Below are positions 12,337 to 19,834 of a stretch of DNA of 20,075 nucleotides, one piece after another. Each line of letters starts with the position of its first letter. Positions within the stretch are counted from its first letter, which is position 1. The notes beneath the pieces are model-generated. The model was given only the letters and a program-made list of their open reading frames with translations. It was not told where the DNA came from and made no database searches. The translations under genes and the position numbers were made by a program. Source of the DNA: a virus; the IMG/VR virus record IMGVR_UViG_3300022693_000337, positions 1 through 20,075 of that record; one strand, given 5' to 3'.

Positions 12337-14087
12337 TGGAGAGTCTTTCACAAGGTTCGTTTATGTATCACGAAGAATGTGAAGAATGTGGTTCGCGTGA
12401 TGCTAAGGGTATCTACAAAAACGTAATAGAAGATGGCGAAGAAGTGTTCACAGGGTATTGTTTTTCTTGTGAACATTGGTTTCCACCGTCTTCATTTGAC
12501 CAAGAGTACAAACCTTCTGTAAAAACTGAACGAGGTGATAAAAAAGTGGATCAAAGTGCAAAGGTGCAAGAGATTCTTAAAGACTACGAAAGCCGTGGGG
12601 TTCGTGATCGTCGTATTAAGAAAGAATTTGCAGAGATGTACGGAATGAAAGTTGGGTATAACGGCGAAGGTGAAATCACTGAACATTACTACCCAATTAC
12701 TGTAGATAATAACGTTACAGGGTATAAGGTTCGTGAACTGCCAAAAACCTTTCGTGTGGTGGGGGATGCTAAGAAGTGTCAGCTATTCGGTCAACATTTA
12801 TTCTCACAGGGAGGTGCATACGCAAACAGAATTAACAAGAAGTTTGTAATACTTACTGAGTCAGAACTTGACACGATTGCTATGCAGCAAGCAATGAATG
12901 AAAACGGTAATTCAGACTTTATTAATGCCGTGGTAGGTCTTCCTAACGGTGCTAATGTAAAAGCTGTAAAAGAAAACTACGCATTCTTAATGCAGTTTGA
13001 ATCAGTAATTATCTGCCTTGACCAAGATGATCCTGGATTAAAATGTGCCAAAGAGATTGCCAAGATATTACCAATGGGTAAAGGTAAAATTGCGCATTTT
13101 TCTGAGAAAGACCCTGCGGATATGGTTAAGAAGGGGAAAGGCGCAGAGCTTGCAAAGGTAATATGGACAGCTACACCTTTCACACCGCAAGGGATTGTAT
13201 CAGGAGAAGGTCTTTGGGAGACAGTACGCAAACCACTAGAAGAGTCTGCTATTGATTATCCTTGGGAGGGTCTTAATAAGAAGGTTCACGGTATTCGTCC
13301 TTCAGAGCTTGTAACACTTGTCAGTGGTTCTGGTATGGGCAAAAGTGAATTTGCAAGAGCTATTATGTACCACATTCTAAAAACGACCGATGAAAATGTT
13401 GGAGCTATGTTTTTAGAAGAGTCTACACGTAAGACAGGATTGGCGTTAATGAGCTTTGAAGCTAAGAAGCTCTTACACCTTCCACACGTTGAACGTAATG
13501 AAGAAGAAATGAAGAAGGCTTTTGATGAGACACTAGGCACAGGCCGAGTATTCCTTTTCGATAGCTTTGGCAGTAATGATATTGATACAATTTGCGAGAA
13601 CATCTCTTATTTTGCTAAGGTGGCAGATTGTAAATATATCTTCTTAGACCATATTTCCATCCTAGTAAGTGGTGGTGGGTATGGTGATGAACGTAAAGCT
13701 CTTGATGAGATTGCTACTAAACTTCGTACACTTGTTCAAGAGCTTGGTATTAGCTTGTTTATGATTAGTCACTTGAAGCGTGTCGAGGGTGGTGGTCACG
13801 AACAAGGATCACAGACAGCACTCAGCCATATCCGTGGCTCAGGCGGTCCTGCACAACTTTCAGATATTGTTATTGGATTAGAGCGGAATGGACAAGCTGA
13901 AGATGACAAGGAGCGTAACACGACAACGTTGCGAGTGCTGAAGAACCGTTTTAGTGGTGATCTTGGAGTTGCTGCGAAGGTGCATTTTAATAATATCACA
14001 GGCGAGCTTACCGAAGTCTTCGACGAAGATCATCAGGACGTAAGTCAAGAGTACGAGGATGAGTTCGCAGCCTTAGAGGCGTATTGA
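12336..14087 (+). CDS. T7 gp4-like DNA primase-helicase
   Basis: The 583-aa protein combines primase and replicative helicase in the T7 order. A zinc-binding domain has C15-x2-C18 and C42-x2-C45. The TOPRIM core has E175 (VILTESELD) and D229/D231 (CLDQDDPG). The RecA-like helicase has Walker A GSGMGKS at 331-337, Walker B KYIFLDH ending at D438, a His in MISHLKR (H489) and a likely arginine finger at R538. The length is close to T7 gp4 (566 aa). It would unwind DNA and make primers at the fork. The C terminus is acidic and ends in Tyr (EYEDEFAALEAY), like the acidic-Phe tail of T7 gp4 that contacts the polymerase. Start ATG at 12336 follows GAGGGGG. Confidence 0.95.
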   Translation: MESLSQGSFMYHEECEECGSRDAKGIYKNVIEDGEEVFTGYCFSCEHWFPPSSFDQEYKPSVKTERGDKKVDQSAKVQEILKDYESRGVRDRRIKKEFAEMYGMKVGYNGEGEITEHYYPITVDNNVTGYKVRELPKTFRVVGDAKKCQLFGQHLFSQGGAYANRINKKFVILTESELDTIAMQQAMNENGNSDFINAVVGLPNGANVKAVKENYAFLMQFESVIICLDQDDPGLKCAKEIAKILPMGKGKIAHFSEKDPADMVKKGKGAELAKVIWTATPFTPQGIVSGEGLWETVRKPLEESAIDYPWEGLNKKVHGIRPSELVTLVSGSGMGKSEFARAIMYHILKTTDENVGAMFLEESTRKTGLALMSFEAKKLLHLPHVERNEEEMKKAFDETLGTGRVFLFDSFGSNDIDTICENISYFAKVADCKYIFLDHISILVSGGGYGDERKALDEIATKLRTLVQELGISLFMISHLKRVEGGGHEQGSQTALSHIRGSGGPAQLSDIVIGLERNGQAEDDKERNTTTLRVLKNRFSGDLGVAAKVHFNNITGELTEVFDEDHQDVSQEYEDEFAALEAY

Positions 14088-14148
14088 TTACATATTTATT
14101 TCAGATGATTTAGATGATACACTACTGAATCTGGACATAGGAGAAAAG

Positions 14149-16116
14149 ATGAAAACTGTTATTGCGGATATTGAAGCAAACGGACTACTAGATACCATTT
14201 CAAAAGTATGGGTTATCGCTTGCGTAGACGAAGATGGAAGTAACCAGAAGGTATTTACTGATGAAGACTGCCAAGGAATTGTAGAGCCTGCTGGAAATCT
14301 TGAGGATGGGGTTAAGCACCTAACAAGCTATGACCGTGTGGTTATGCACAATTTGATGGGGTATGATTACCACGTATTACAGAAGTTCTTCCCTAAGTTG
14401 TGGAACAATAGGACAGCACCATTTAAAAAAATGTGGGATACGCTTGCACAGTCTAAGGCGCAGCATTTTGACAGACCGAGGCTGAAAGGTGTTAAGGGTA
14501 ATCATGGCTTAGAGTATTACGGGCTGTTATTCAAGTATCCCAAACCACCTATTGAAGATTGGACGTATTGGGACGCTGAAAAACTTAACCGTGTTCTTGT
14601 GGACATTGAGATTAACCGTAAGACCTACCACTTTTTGAACAAAGAGGCTGCTCAGACAGGTCTGGACTTTTCTAAGCAAATACGTCGAACTCAAGTCTCA
14701 CAGTATTGGTATGCACTGCAAGAGCTTTACGGGTGGATGGGAGATCGTGCTTACTTAGAAAGTTGTGTTGAAGACCTTGACAAGCAGATTGCAGACCTTG
14801 CCTCTGAAATCGAACCACGGTTACCTAAGCAGGTAAAACCCAAGGCTGTAAAATGTACATGGGAAGATATACGTGATAAGTGGGAGGGGTTCTTTAGGAA
14901 AGTCCCGAAGCCTAAAGTAGATATGGAAACAGGGAAGGTTATCAAAAATGCCTATATGCCGACTACAAAGGTGTTTTTAAAGTCTGGTAAGTATGATAAG
15001 CACACTGCTTCGCATTTTGGTATTGACCAAGACCCTAAGAAGTCTAACTATTTGGTTCGTGGCGCTTACACTAAGATTGAAGTGTTCGAGTCTAAAATGT
15101 CTCAGCACGCCATTGTAAAAGACTACTTGCTGAGTATTGGATGGGAGCCCACCCAATTTAACTACCAAAAAGATAAGGATGGTAAGCTGTTGAGAGATGC
15201 CGCCAATAATCTCATCAAGAAGTCGCCAAAGCTGACTGAAGACTCCTTTGAAAGTATTACGGGTGATCTTGGTGAGAAAATTGCTCTCTACAATACGCTA
15301 ATGCACAGACGTAGGACTATGAAGAATGAGAAAGATGATAGCAAGGGTTGGTTAAACCAACTACGTAAGAGTGATGACCGGATACCCGCTGGCGCAATGT
15401 CGTGGGCAACTTCAACAGGTCGAGCAGCCCAAAGGGGTATCGTAAATGTGCCGAGCGTGTCAGCAGTGTATGGATACCCTATGCGAAGGACTTGGATATG
15501 CCCTGATGACAAAGTGCTAGTCTCTGTAGATATGGACTCTGCACAACTACGGTTACTAGCTAATTACATGGGCGATGAAGACTTTACCCAGGCTGTTATG
15601 GAAGGTACAGAGTTTGATAGTGAGCATAACTACGTAGGTACAGATGCCCACACATTCAACAGTCGATTCTTTGGGTTGATTGATGACGATGATTGGAAGC
15701 GTGCTATTGAAACGCAAGACAAAGAGTTGATTCAAAAGGTTTCTAATGCTCGTAAGAAAGGAAAAAACGCTATCTACGCCTTGTTATTTGGGGCTGGTGA
15801 CGCCAAATTTGCTAACACTGTAGGGTATAAAACTGCTGCACAAGGCAAAGCTGTCAAGGAAAACTATTACCAAAGGCTTCCAAAAGTCAAAGCCCTCATT
15901 GATAGACTAGAAAACCAATGGAAACAAAACAGTTTCCGTAAAGGTGGTTATATAGAAGTTGCTGGCGACACATGGGTATGGTGTCCTAGTTCCCATAAAC
16001 TTCTCAACTACTTGCTGATGGGTTCGGAGGCAGCTTTACAGAATGAAGCTATCTGCTGGATTAATGCAGAGGTAAGAAAGAGAGGATTGAGCGGGAAACA
16101 ACTTGCAGCGATCCAT
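14149..16116 (+). CDS. Family A DNA polymerase, exon 1 (T7 gp5-like)
   Basis: Exon 1 encodes 656 residues; AGGAG precedes the ATG. The 3'-5' exonuclease domain shows ExoI D7/E9 (IADIEANG), ExoII around D73 (HNLMGYDYHVL) and likely ExoIII D152. Polymerase motif A is D461-MDSA-Q466-L-R468 and motif B is R535-x3-K539-x3-Y543-x3-F547-G. Exon 1 ends after His656 of motif C; the reading frame then runs into the intron and stops at 16122, which would give an enzyme without the motif C Asp. Family A polymerases usually have Glu where this one has Gln466. Joined to 16385-16537, the product is 706 aa (T7 gp5: 704). It is the replicative polymerase. Confidence 0.95.
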
Positions 16117-16384
16117 AAATAATTGTGGCCTTGTGTGGTAACACACATTGAATAACTCCTTTAATTGCTGGAAGGCTAACGGTCTAGTCAACCCATGCTA
16201 ATCAGCAGCCAAGGCTTGGGAGAAATCCCTTGCAAGGTTCAGAGACTAATTGTAGGTTGGAAGCGGTTGCCAATCGAAACGGGGAGCATCCTTCTAGGAT
16301 GGTGATATAGTCCGATCTTGCGGGAAACCGTAAGCAGCACATAATGGTGCGGGTTCACAAGTAGCGTTGTGGATTGAACTGTTG
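16117..16384 (+). ncRNA. Group I self-splicing intron in the DNA polymerase gene
   Basis: The 268-nt element follows an exon T (16116) and ends in G (16384), as group I introns do. P1 can form between exon CCAU and intron GUGG with the required U-G at the splice site. P2 is TGTGTG/CACACA with a GTAA loop (16132-16147). P3 pairs CTCCTT (16156-16161) with GGGGAG (16281-16286). P6a has a GAAA loop (16218-16229). P7 pairs GACTA (16244-16248) with TAGTC (16308-16312), in the typical GTTCAGAGACTA and GATATAGTCC contexts. P8 is 16287-16301 and P9 is capped by GAAA (16318-16333). The extra hairpin between P7 and P3 fits subgroup IA. It carries no ORF. Confidence 0.94.
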
Positions 16385-16537
16385 GATGAATTGACTTTTG
16401 AGTTTGATCTAAACGAGGAAGGGTTGGGGATTGACCTAATGAGCGAAATGTATGAGGCTGCTTCAAAACGAATGGGTTTGGAAATCCTTGTTACAGGGTC
16501 GGCTCAGTCAGGTAGAAATTGGGCAGAAATCCATTAA
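16385..16537 (+). CDS. Family A DNA polymerase, exon 2
   Basis: Exon 2 encodes 50 residues from DELTFEFDLNEEG to SAQSGRNWAEIH and stop TAA. Its first two codons complete motif C (H|DE), the second catalytic carboxylate of family A polymerases, and its end matches the GRNWAICH terminus of T7 gp5 closely. It has no start signal of its own, which supports splicing to 14149-16116 rather than independent expression. Confidence 0.93.
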   Translation, partial: DELTFEFDLNEEGLGIDLMSEMYEAASKRMGLEILVTGSAQSGRNWAEIH

Positions 16538-16548
16538 TAGGAGGAAAT

Positions 16549-17088
16549 ATGGAAGAACTTTGGCATGATGTTAAAGATGAGAAGATGTACGGGTATGTAG
16601 AAGTATCAAACTTAGGGAGGGCTAGATACAAAGACACTGGTGAAATTTGTAGACTGGCTGACAATGGTAATGGATATTTGGCAGTTTACTGTAGAATTGA
16701 TAAGAAAACTGTGTTACGTTATATACATAGGCTTGTTGGACAGGTGTTCCACGATAATCCTGATAATCTCCCGCAAGTCGGTCACAGGGATGATGACAAG
16801 TCTAATAATCACCCTGACAATCTTTACTGGTGTTCAGGGTCAAGGAATATCCGTGATGCTCATAAATCAGGACGTATGAAGAAGCGGTCTGAATTAGGTT
16901 CTATCTCAAGATATGATGATAAAGTTGTTGCAAGCGCTTATAGAGATGTAGTAGTATTTGGAGAAGGAATTACAAAGACCGCTACAAAACATGACATGCC
17001 AAGGACAACGTTGAGCAGTATTATTAACAAACGTGCGAGGTCTAACATCACAGATAAAATTGATGAAGAAATTGTAGAAGTGGCTTGA
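16549..17088 (+). CDS. Free-standing HNH homing endonuclease (NUMOD4-HNH)
   Basis: The ATG at 16549, 4 nt after AGGAGG, is chosen over a TTG at 16519 inside the polymerase exon. The 179-aa protein starts with a NUMOD4-type motif (LWHDVKDEKMYGYVEVSNLG, residues 4-23). The HNH core follows: RYIHRLVGQVF (H60), then VGHRDDDKSNNHPDNLYW (H79, N86/N87, N91). Residues about 120-165 look like a helix-turn-helix used to read the target (ITKTATKHDMPRTTLSSIIN). Such enzymes nick or cut intron-free alleles. It lies 11 nt after the polymerase stop, outside the intron, so it may promote spread of the ORF-less intron. Confidence 0.93.
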   Translation: MEELWHDVKDEKMYGYVEVSNLGRARYKDTGEICRLADNGNGYLAVYCRIDKKTVLRYIHRLVGQVFHDNPDNLPQVGHRDDDKSNNHPDNLYWCSGSRNIRDAHKSGRMKKRSELGSISRYDDKVVASAYRDVVVFGEGITKTATKHDMPRTTLSSIINKRARSNITDKIDEEIVEVA

Positions 17089-17114
17089 CAATAACCTTCA
17101 TACCTTGCTACCAT
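17085..17114 (+). promoter_or_regulatory. Possible promoter before the 17198 genes
   Basis: A perfect TTGACA (17085-17090) overlaps the stop of the endonuclease gene and is followed after 18 nt by TACCAT (17109-17114). The -10 is poor but the spacing matches the rightward promoter at 8799. It would feed 17198-18830 independently of the polymerase transcript. Confidence 0.4.
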
Positions 17115-17122
17115 AACTACAC

Positions 17123-17150
17123 AGGGTTAGGAAATAAACCTCTTAACCCT
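17123..17150 (+). terminator. Stem-loop, possible weak terminator
   Basis: AGGGTTAGGA (17123-17132) pairs with TCTTAACCCT (17141-17150) over 10 bp including one G-U. Only TTG follows, so termination is likely partial at best. It may instead process or protect the mRNA between the endonuclease and the next genes. Confidence 0.35.
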
Positions 17151-17197
17151 TTGTGAAACAGCTACGCACACCAACCAACCTTAAAAGGAACCATCAA

Positions 17198-17437
17198 ATG
17201 CTTGACCAGAAAACCGAAAACGCTGCTATTGAAATCTCAAAACTCCTTTTGCAACAAGATTCTATCGAAGACTCTATCAAAGACATTTGCGAATCTGCTG
17301 CCGAAGACTCTGAAGAATACTCCAAAGCAGACATTAAACAGATTGCCAAACTCTTCTATAAAAACGCTGTTGCTGAGGAACGTGCTAAGAAAGAAAAGAT
17401 TTGGCAAGCTGCTGAAGAATTGCTTGAAAAACATTAA
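17198..17437 (+). CDS. Small helical acidic protein, 79 aa
   Basis: The ATG at 17198 (MLDQKTENAAIEISKLLLQQ) is chosen because AAAAGGAA lies upstream; a longer frame from 17153 has no SD. The product is almost entirely helical, acidic in the first half and rich in Lys and Ala in the second. Size and composition recall small dsDNA-binding proteins such as T4 DsbA, but I see no decisive motif. It opens the cluster leading to the SSB gene. Confidence 0.72.
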   Translation: MLDQKTENAAIEISKLLLQQDSIEDSIKDICESAAEDSEEYSKADIKQIAKLFYKNAVAEERAKKEKIWQAAEELLEKH

Positions 17438-17449
17438 GAGGCGACTAAA

Positions 17450-17614
17450 ATGGACGACACTAAATACGTAATCTTCACTGAATCTGATGGAGCTTACATA
17501 GGGACTTTAGACAGCATCCAAGAACTCTGTTCAATGAATGATATTGACCCATTTAACTGTGCTTTACATGAGATTGGTAAAGAAGTATCTTTGAAACTTG
17601 CTGTCTCCGAATAA
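17450..17614 (+). CDS. Small hypothetical protein, 54 aa
   Basis: Frame from ATG at 17450 to TAA at 17614, with AAGAGG upstream and 12 nt after the preceding stop. It begins MDDTKYVIFTESDGAYIGTL and ends IGKEVSLKLAVSE. The product is acidic, with short strands followed by a helix. No family is recognised. Confidence 0.72.
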   Translation: MDDTKYVIFTESDGAYIGTLDSIQELCSMNDIDPFNCALHEIGKEVSLKLAVSE

Positions 17615-17661
17615 TGAAAGTACACAAGCACTGAAACATTTAAAGTAATTAAGGATTGACC

Positions 17662-17886
17662 ATGAACATCCAAGCTGGTAAGATTGATAAGGCATATCTC
17701 GAAGAACTTGAAGAGTCTTACGAAGAACACCCTGAGACACTTTTTGAAAAGGTGTCTAACAAAGAATATGGACGAGGTGATTCAAAGAAAATCAGTGATC
17801 CGAAAGAACGTCGAAAGCAACGTGATGAACGGTTGAAAAGGCAGAGCAAGTTTAACAAATTAGACATGAATATGGAGATTGGATAA
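17662..17886 (+). CDS. Small charged protein, 74 aa
   Basis: ATG at 17662 follows AAGGA. The N-terminal half is acidic (AYLEELEESYEEHPETLFEK) and the C-terminal half basic (KISDPKERRKQRDERLKRQS), a bipolar charge pattern seen in small nucleic-acid- or protein-bridging factors. Its stop directly abuts the ATG of the next gene, so the two are coupled. Function is unknown. Confidence 0.74.
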   Translation: MNIQAGKIDKAYLEELEESYEEHPETLFEKVSNKEYGRGDSKKISDPKERRKQRDERLKRQSKFNKLDMNMEIG

Positions 17887-18057
17887 ATGATTTATACCAA
17901 GTCAGTACACACCCATGTTGGTGAAAGCTTTGAAACTGTTGAGCATACGTTTGAAGGGAGTGTTGAGGATATTCAGGAGGTAATTGAGCAGTTGCATCAG
18001 CAGGAATTAGAAGGTACAATGGACATTCAACCGATCAACTTTAACATTCAGCTTTAA
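17887..18057 (+). CDS. Small hypothetical protein, 56 aa
   Basis: ATG at 17887 immediately follows the previous TAA; GGAG lies about 11 nt upstream. It begins MIYTKSVHTHVGESFETVEH and ends MDIQPINFNIQL before TAA at 18057. Acidic in the middle with one helix. It lies 17 nt ahead of the SSB gene and is probably cotranscribed with it. Confidence 0.72.
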   Translation: MIYTKSVHTHVGESFETVEHTFEGSVEDIQEVIEQLHQQELEGTMDIQPINFNIQL

Positions 18058-18074
18058 ATAGGAGATTTACACAA

Positions 18075-18830
18075 ATGAGTTCTTTTAAGACGATCAAAAC
18101 TGATAAGAAAGGCAACATTGAGAAAGCAGCTATTATGGGTGGCGTAGCCTTCTACACGAAGTTCAAAGAGCCTGCTGTAATCTACGATGAGAAAGATTTA
18201 CCCAAGGCTCAGCAGAAGAACTTCGAATGGACTGTAGAGATTGTTGTTGATGAAGACACAGCAGACGCCTACGACGAGACAGTAAGCGATAAACAGTCTT
18301 CTAAGAAGCTTTCTAAAGCACAAGCTGCTAAGAAGTTTCGCCTTGTTGACGACGATGGTAAACCCGACGACGAGAAGTTTAAAGATGCTAATCTCGACCC
18401 TTCTCAGAAAAAGTTCTTTGTAATTAAGAAGGCACAGCGTTGTCAGAAGCGGGATGGTACGCCTTTGACACAACTTCAACCACGCGCAATCCAGAAGATT
18501 GATGGTAAGAATGTTGACATTACTTTTGAAAAGTTAGTTGGAAATGGTTCAGTCGTAAACTTATTGCTGCGCTATGCAGACCAGGGTTCTTATGGTGTGT
18601 CATCATACCCTGATAAAATGCTTGTCGAAGAACTTGTTGAGTATGAAGGTTCAGGTAGTGGTAATAAGATGTCTGAAGAAGAACAAGATTTCTTTGGAGG
18701 TGACATTGAGTTAGCAGAGGTTCCTGAAGGTGCTGGTAAACCTTCTGAGGATTCAGATGTCCAACAAGAACCACCTTTTGAGCCGGATGAACAACCTGAC
18801 TTTGGCGAAGAGGATGATGAGCTTTATTAA
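18075..18830 (+). CDS. T7 gp2.5-like single-stranded DNA-binding protein
   Basis: The 251-aa protein has the layout of phage gp2.5-type SSBs: a beta-rich OB-like core (roughly residues 15-190, with FYTKFKEPAVIYDEKD near the N terminus and GNGSVVNLLLRYADQGSYGV then VEELVEYEG near its end), followed by an acidic tail from about residue 198. The tail ends GEEDDELY, resembling the acidic-Phe tail of T7 gp2.5 that contacts the polymerase and helicase and regulates DNA binding. Its place between the polymerase and exonuclease genes supports the call. The SD is GGAG, 10 nt from the ATG. Confidence 0.87.
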   Translation: MSSFKTIKTDKKGNIEKAAIMGGVAFYTKFKEPAVIYDEKDLPKAQQKNFEWTVEIVVDEDTADAYDETVSDKQSSKKLSKAQAAKKFRLVDDDGKPDDEKFKDANLDPSQKKFFVIKKAQRCQKRDGTPLTQLQPRAIQKIDGKNVDITFEKLVGNGSVVNLLLRYADQGSYGVSSYPDKMLVEELVEYEGSGSGNKMSEEEQDFFGGDIELAEVPEGAGKPSEDSDVQQEPPFEPDEQPDFGEEDDELY

Positions 18831-18851
18831 GGTTTAAGGAGCAATTGACAG

Positions 18852-18887
18852 AAGGGCAGCTTTGACAGGTTGCCCTTTTTATTTCTT
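18852..18887 (+). terminator. Rho-independent terminator after the SSB gene
   Basis: AAGGGCA (18852-18858) pairs with TGCCCTT (18871-18877) around a 12-nt loop, and the stem runs into TTTATTT. It is a standard plus-strand terminator 22 nt after the SSB stop. No good promoter lies between it and the exonuclease gene, so read-through must supply downstream genes, or expression comes from elsewhere. Confidence 0.85.
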
Positions 18888-18901
18888 TGGGAGATGTGGG
18901 T

Positions 18902-19831
18902 ATGGCAATAATTGCTAAAGAAGATGTTCCTGAGAAGTTTGATGTATGTTTTATCGGTGATTTAATAAAGTATCGTAGTAGCTTTGCAGCAGAGAAAACT
19001 TATTGGCATTTGTACGACGCTGAAGGAAACCATATTGACCGTTTTGATTCTGCTAAGGCTGCTAAAGATCACTTACAAGAATTAGAAGAGTTCTTGATGG
19101 TTGACACAGCAGGGTATTACAAAGAACCTGAGAAAGTAGTCGGGGAACGTGGACAGGCATTGAACGCATGTGACCTTATTATCGAACACATCAAAAAGAA
19201 CTGTCCTGCTGATGAGTATAAGTTGTACTTAACAGGTAATGACACTTACAGGCTATCAATCTCAACTATCCATAAGTACAAAGGCAGCAGAGAGAAGATG
19301 GAAAAACCTCGTTGGATTGACGCCGTTACCGAACACTTGATGCAAACACATGGTGCAAAACCTGTAGATTATATTGAGTGCGATGATGTTTTATCGGTAG
19401 GTCTTTGGAGTTGTTATCGAAAAGGTTTGGAGGCGGTTGCGGCCAATTTAGATAAAGATGTTTATCAGGCACCTCTTCACCATTACGATTGGGTTAAAGA
19501 TCAATTCCGATATATCACACCGGAAGAGGGTTTAGAGTGGCTCTTCATCCAAACACTCGCTGGCGATATGAGTGTGGATAATTATGAAGGTGTCCCTGGG
19601 ATTGGGAAGGTGAAAGCTAAAAAGATTCTTGAAGGATGTACTACAGAGCGGCAAATGTATGATAAATCTGTAGAAGCTTATCGTAATTACTTTGGTGACG
19701 AGTACACCTACACAACATGGGATGGGAAAGAAGTTACCAAGACTGCTGAAGAAATCATGTTAGAGAATCTTCGCTTAGCATATATGTGGAGGAAGAAGGG
19801 AGAAGAATACCAAATTCCAAAGGAGGAATAG
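18902..19831 (+). CDS. 5'-3' exonuclease (T7 gp6/FEN-like)
   Basis: ATG at 18902 follows GGGAG; an upstream TTG at 18887 would lie in the terminator U tract. The 309-aa protein has the FEN-type metal sites: D20 in CFIGD, E159/D161/D162 in YIECDD, D184/D186 in LDKDVYQ, and G221-D222/D226 in LAGDMSVDNYEG. A helix-hairpin-helix-like VPGIGKVKAKKI spans residues 231-242. These match T7 gp6 and the 5' nuclease domain of DNA polymerase I. It would degrade host DNA and remove RNA primers during replication. Its stop is 3 nt before the resolvase ATG. Confidence 0.92.
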   Translation: MAIIAKEDVPEKFDVCFIGDLIKYRSSFAAEKTYWHLYDAEGNHIDRFDSAKAAKDHLQELEEFLMVDTAGYYKEPEKVVGERGQALNACDLIIEHIKKNCPADEYKLYLTGNDTYRLSISTIHKYKGSREKMEKPRWIDAVTEHLMQTHGAKPVDYIECDDVLSVGLWSCYRKGLEAVAANLDKDVYQAPLHHYDWVKDQFRYITPEEGLEWLFIQTLAGDMSVDNYEGVPGIGKVKAKKILEGCTTERQMYDKSVEAYRNYFGDEYTYTTWDGKEVTKTAEEIMLENLRLAYMWRKKGEEYQIPKEE

Positions 19832-19834
19832 AAC

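Noticed and set aside
12492-15512. Several minus-strand frames of 60-105 codons across the primase-helicase and polymerase genes
   Set aside because: All are antisense to conserved enzymes, lack SD sites and show no family features.
16117-16122. Natural end of a 657-aa polymerase at TAA 16122
   Set aside because: This lacks the motif C Asp and the C-terminal GRNWAEIH, which occur in frame after a group I intron; the stop is intronic.
16640-16879. Alternative 79-codon plus-strand frame inside the endonuclease gene
   Set aside because: It overlaps the NUMOD4-HNH reading frame, which has clear conserved motifs; the alternative has none.
18845-18867. Two TTGACA hexamers (18845-18850 and 18862-18867) as promoters for the exonuclease gene
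   Set aside because: No acceptable -10 lies 15-19 nt after either; the second lies in the terminator loop.
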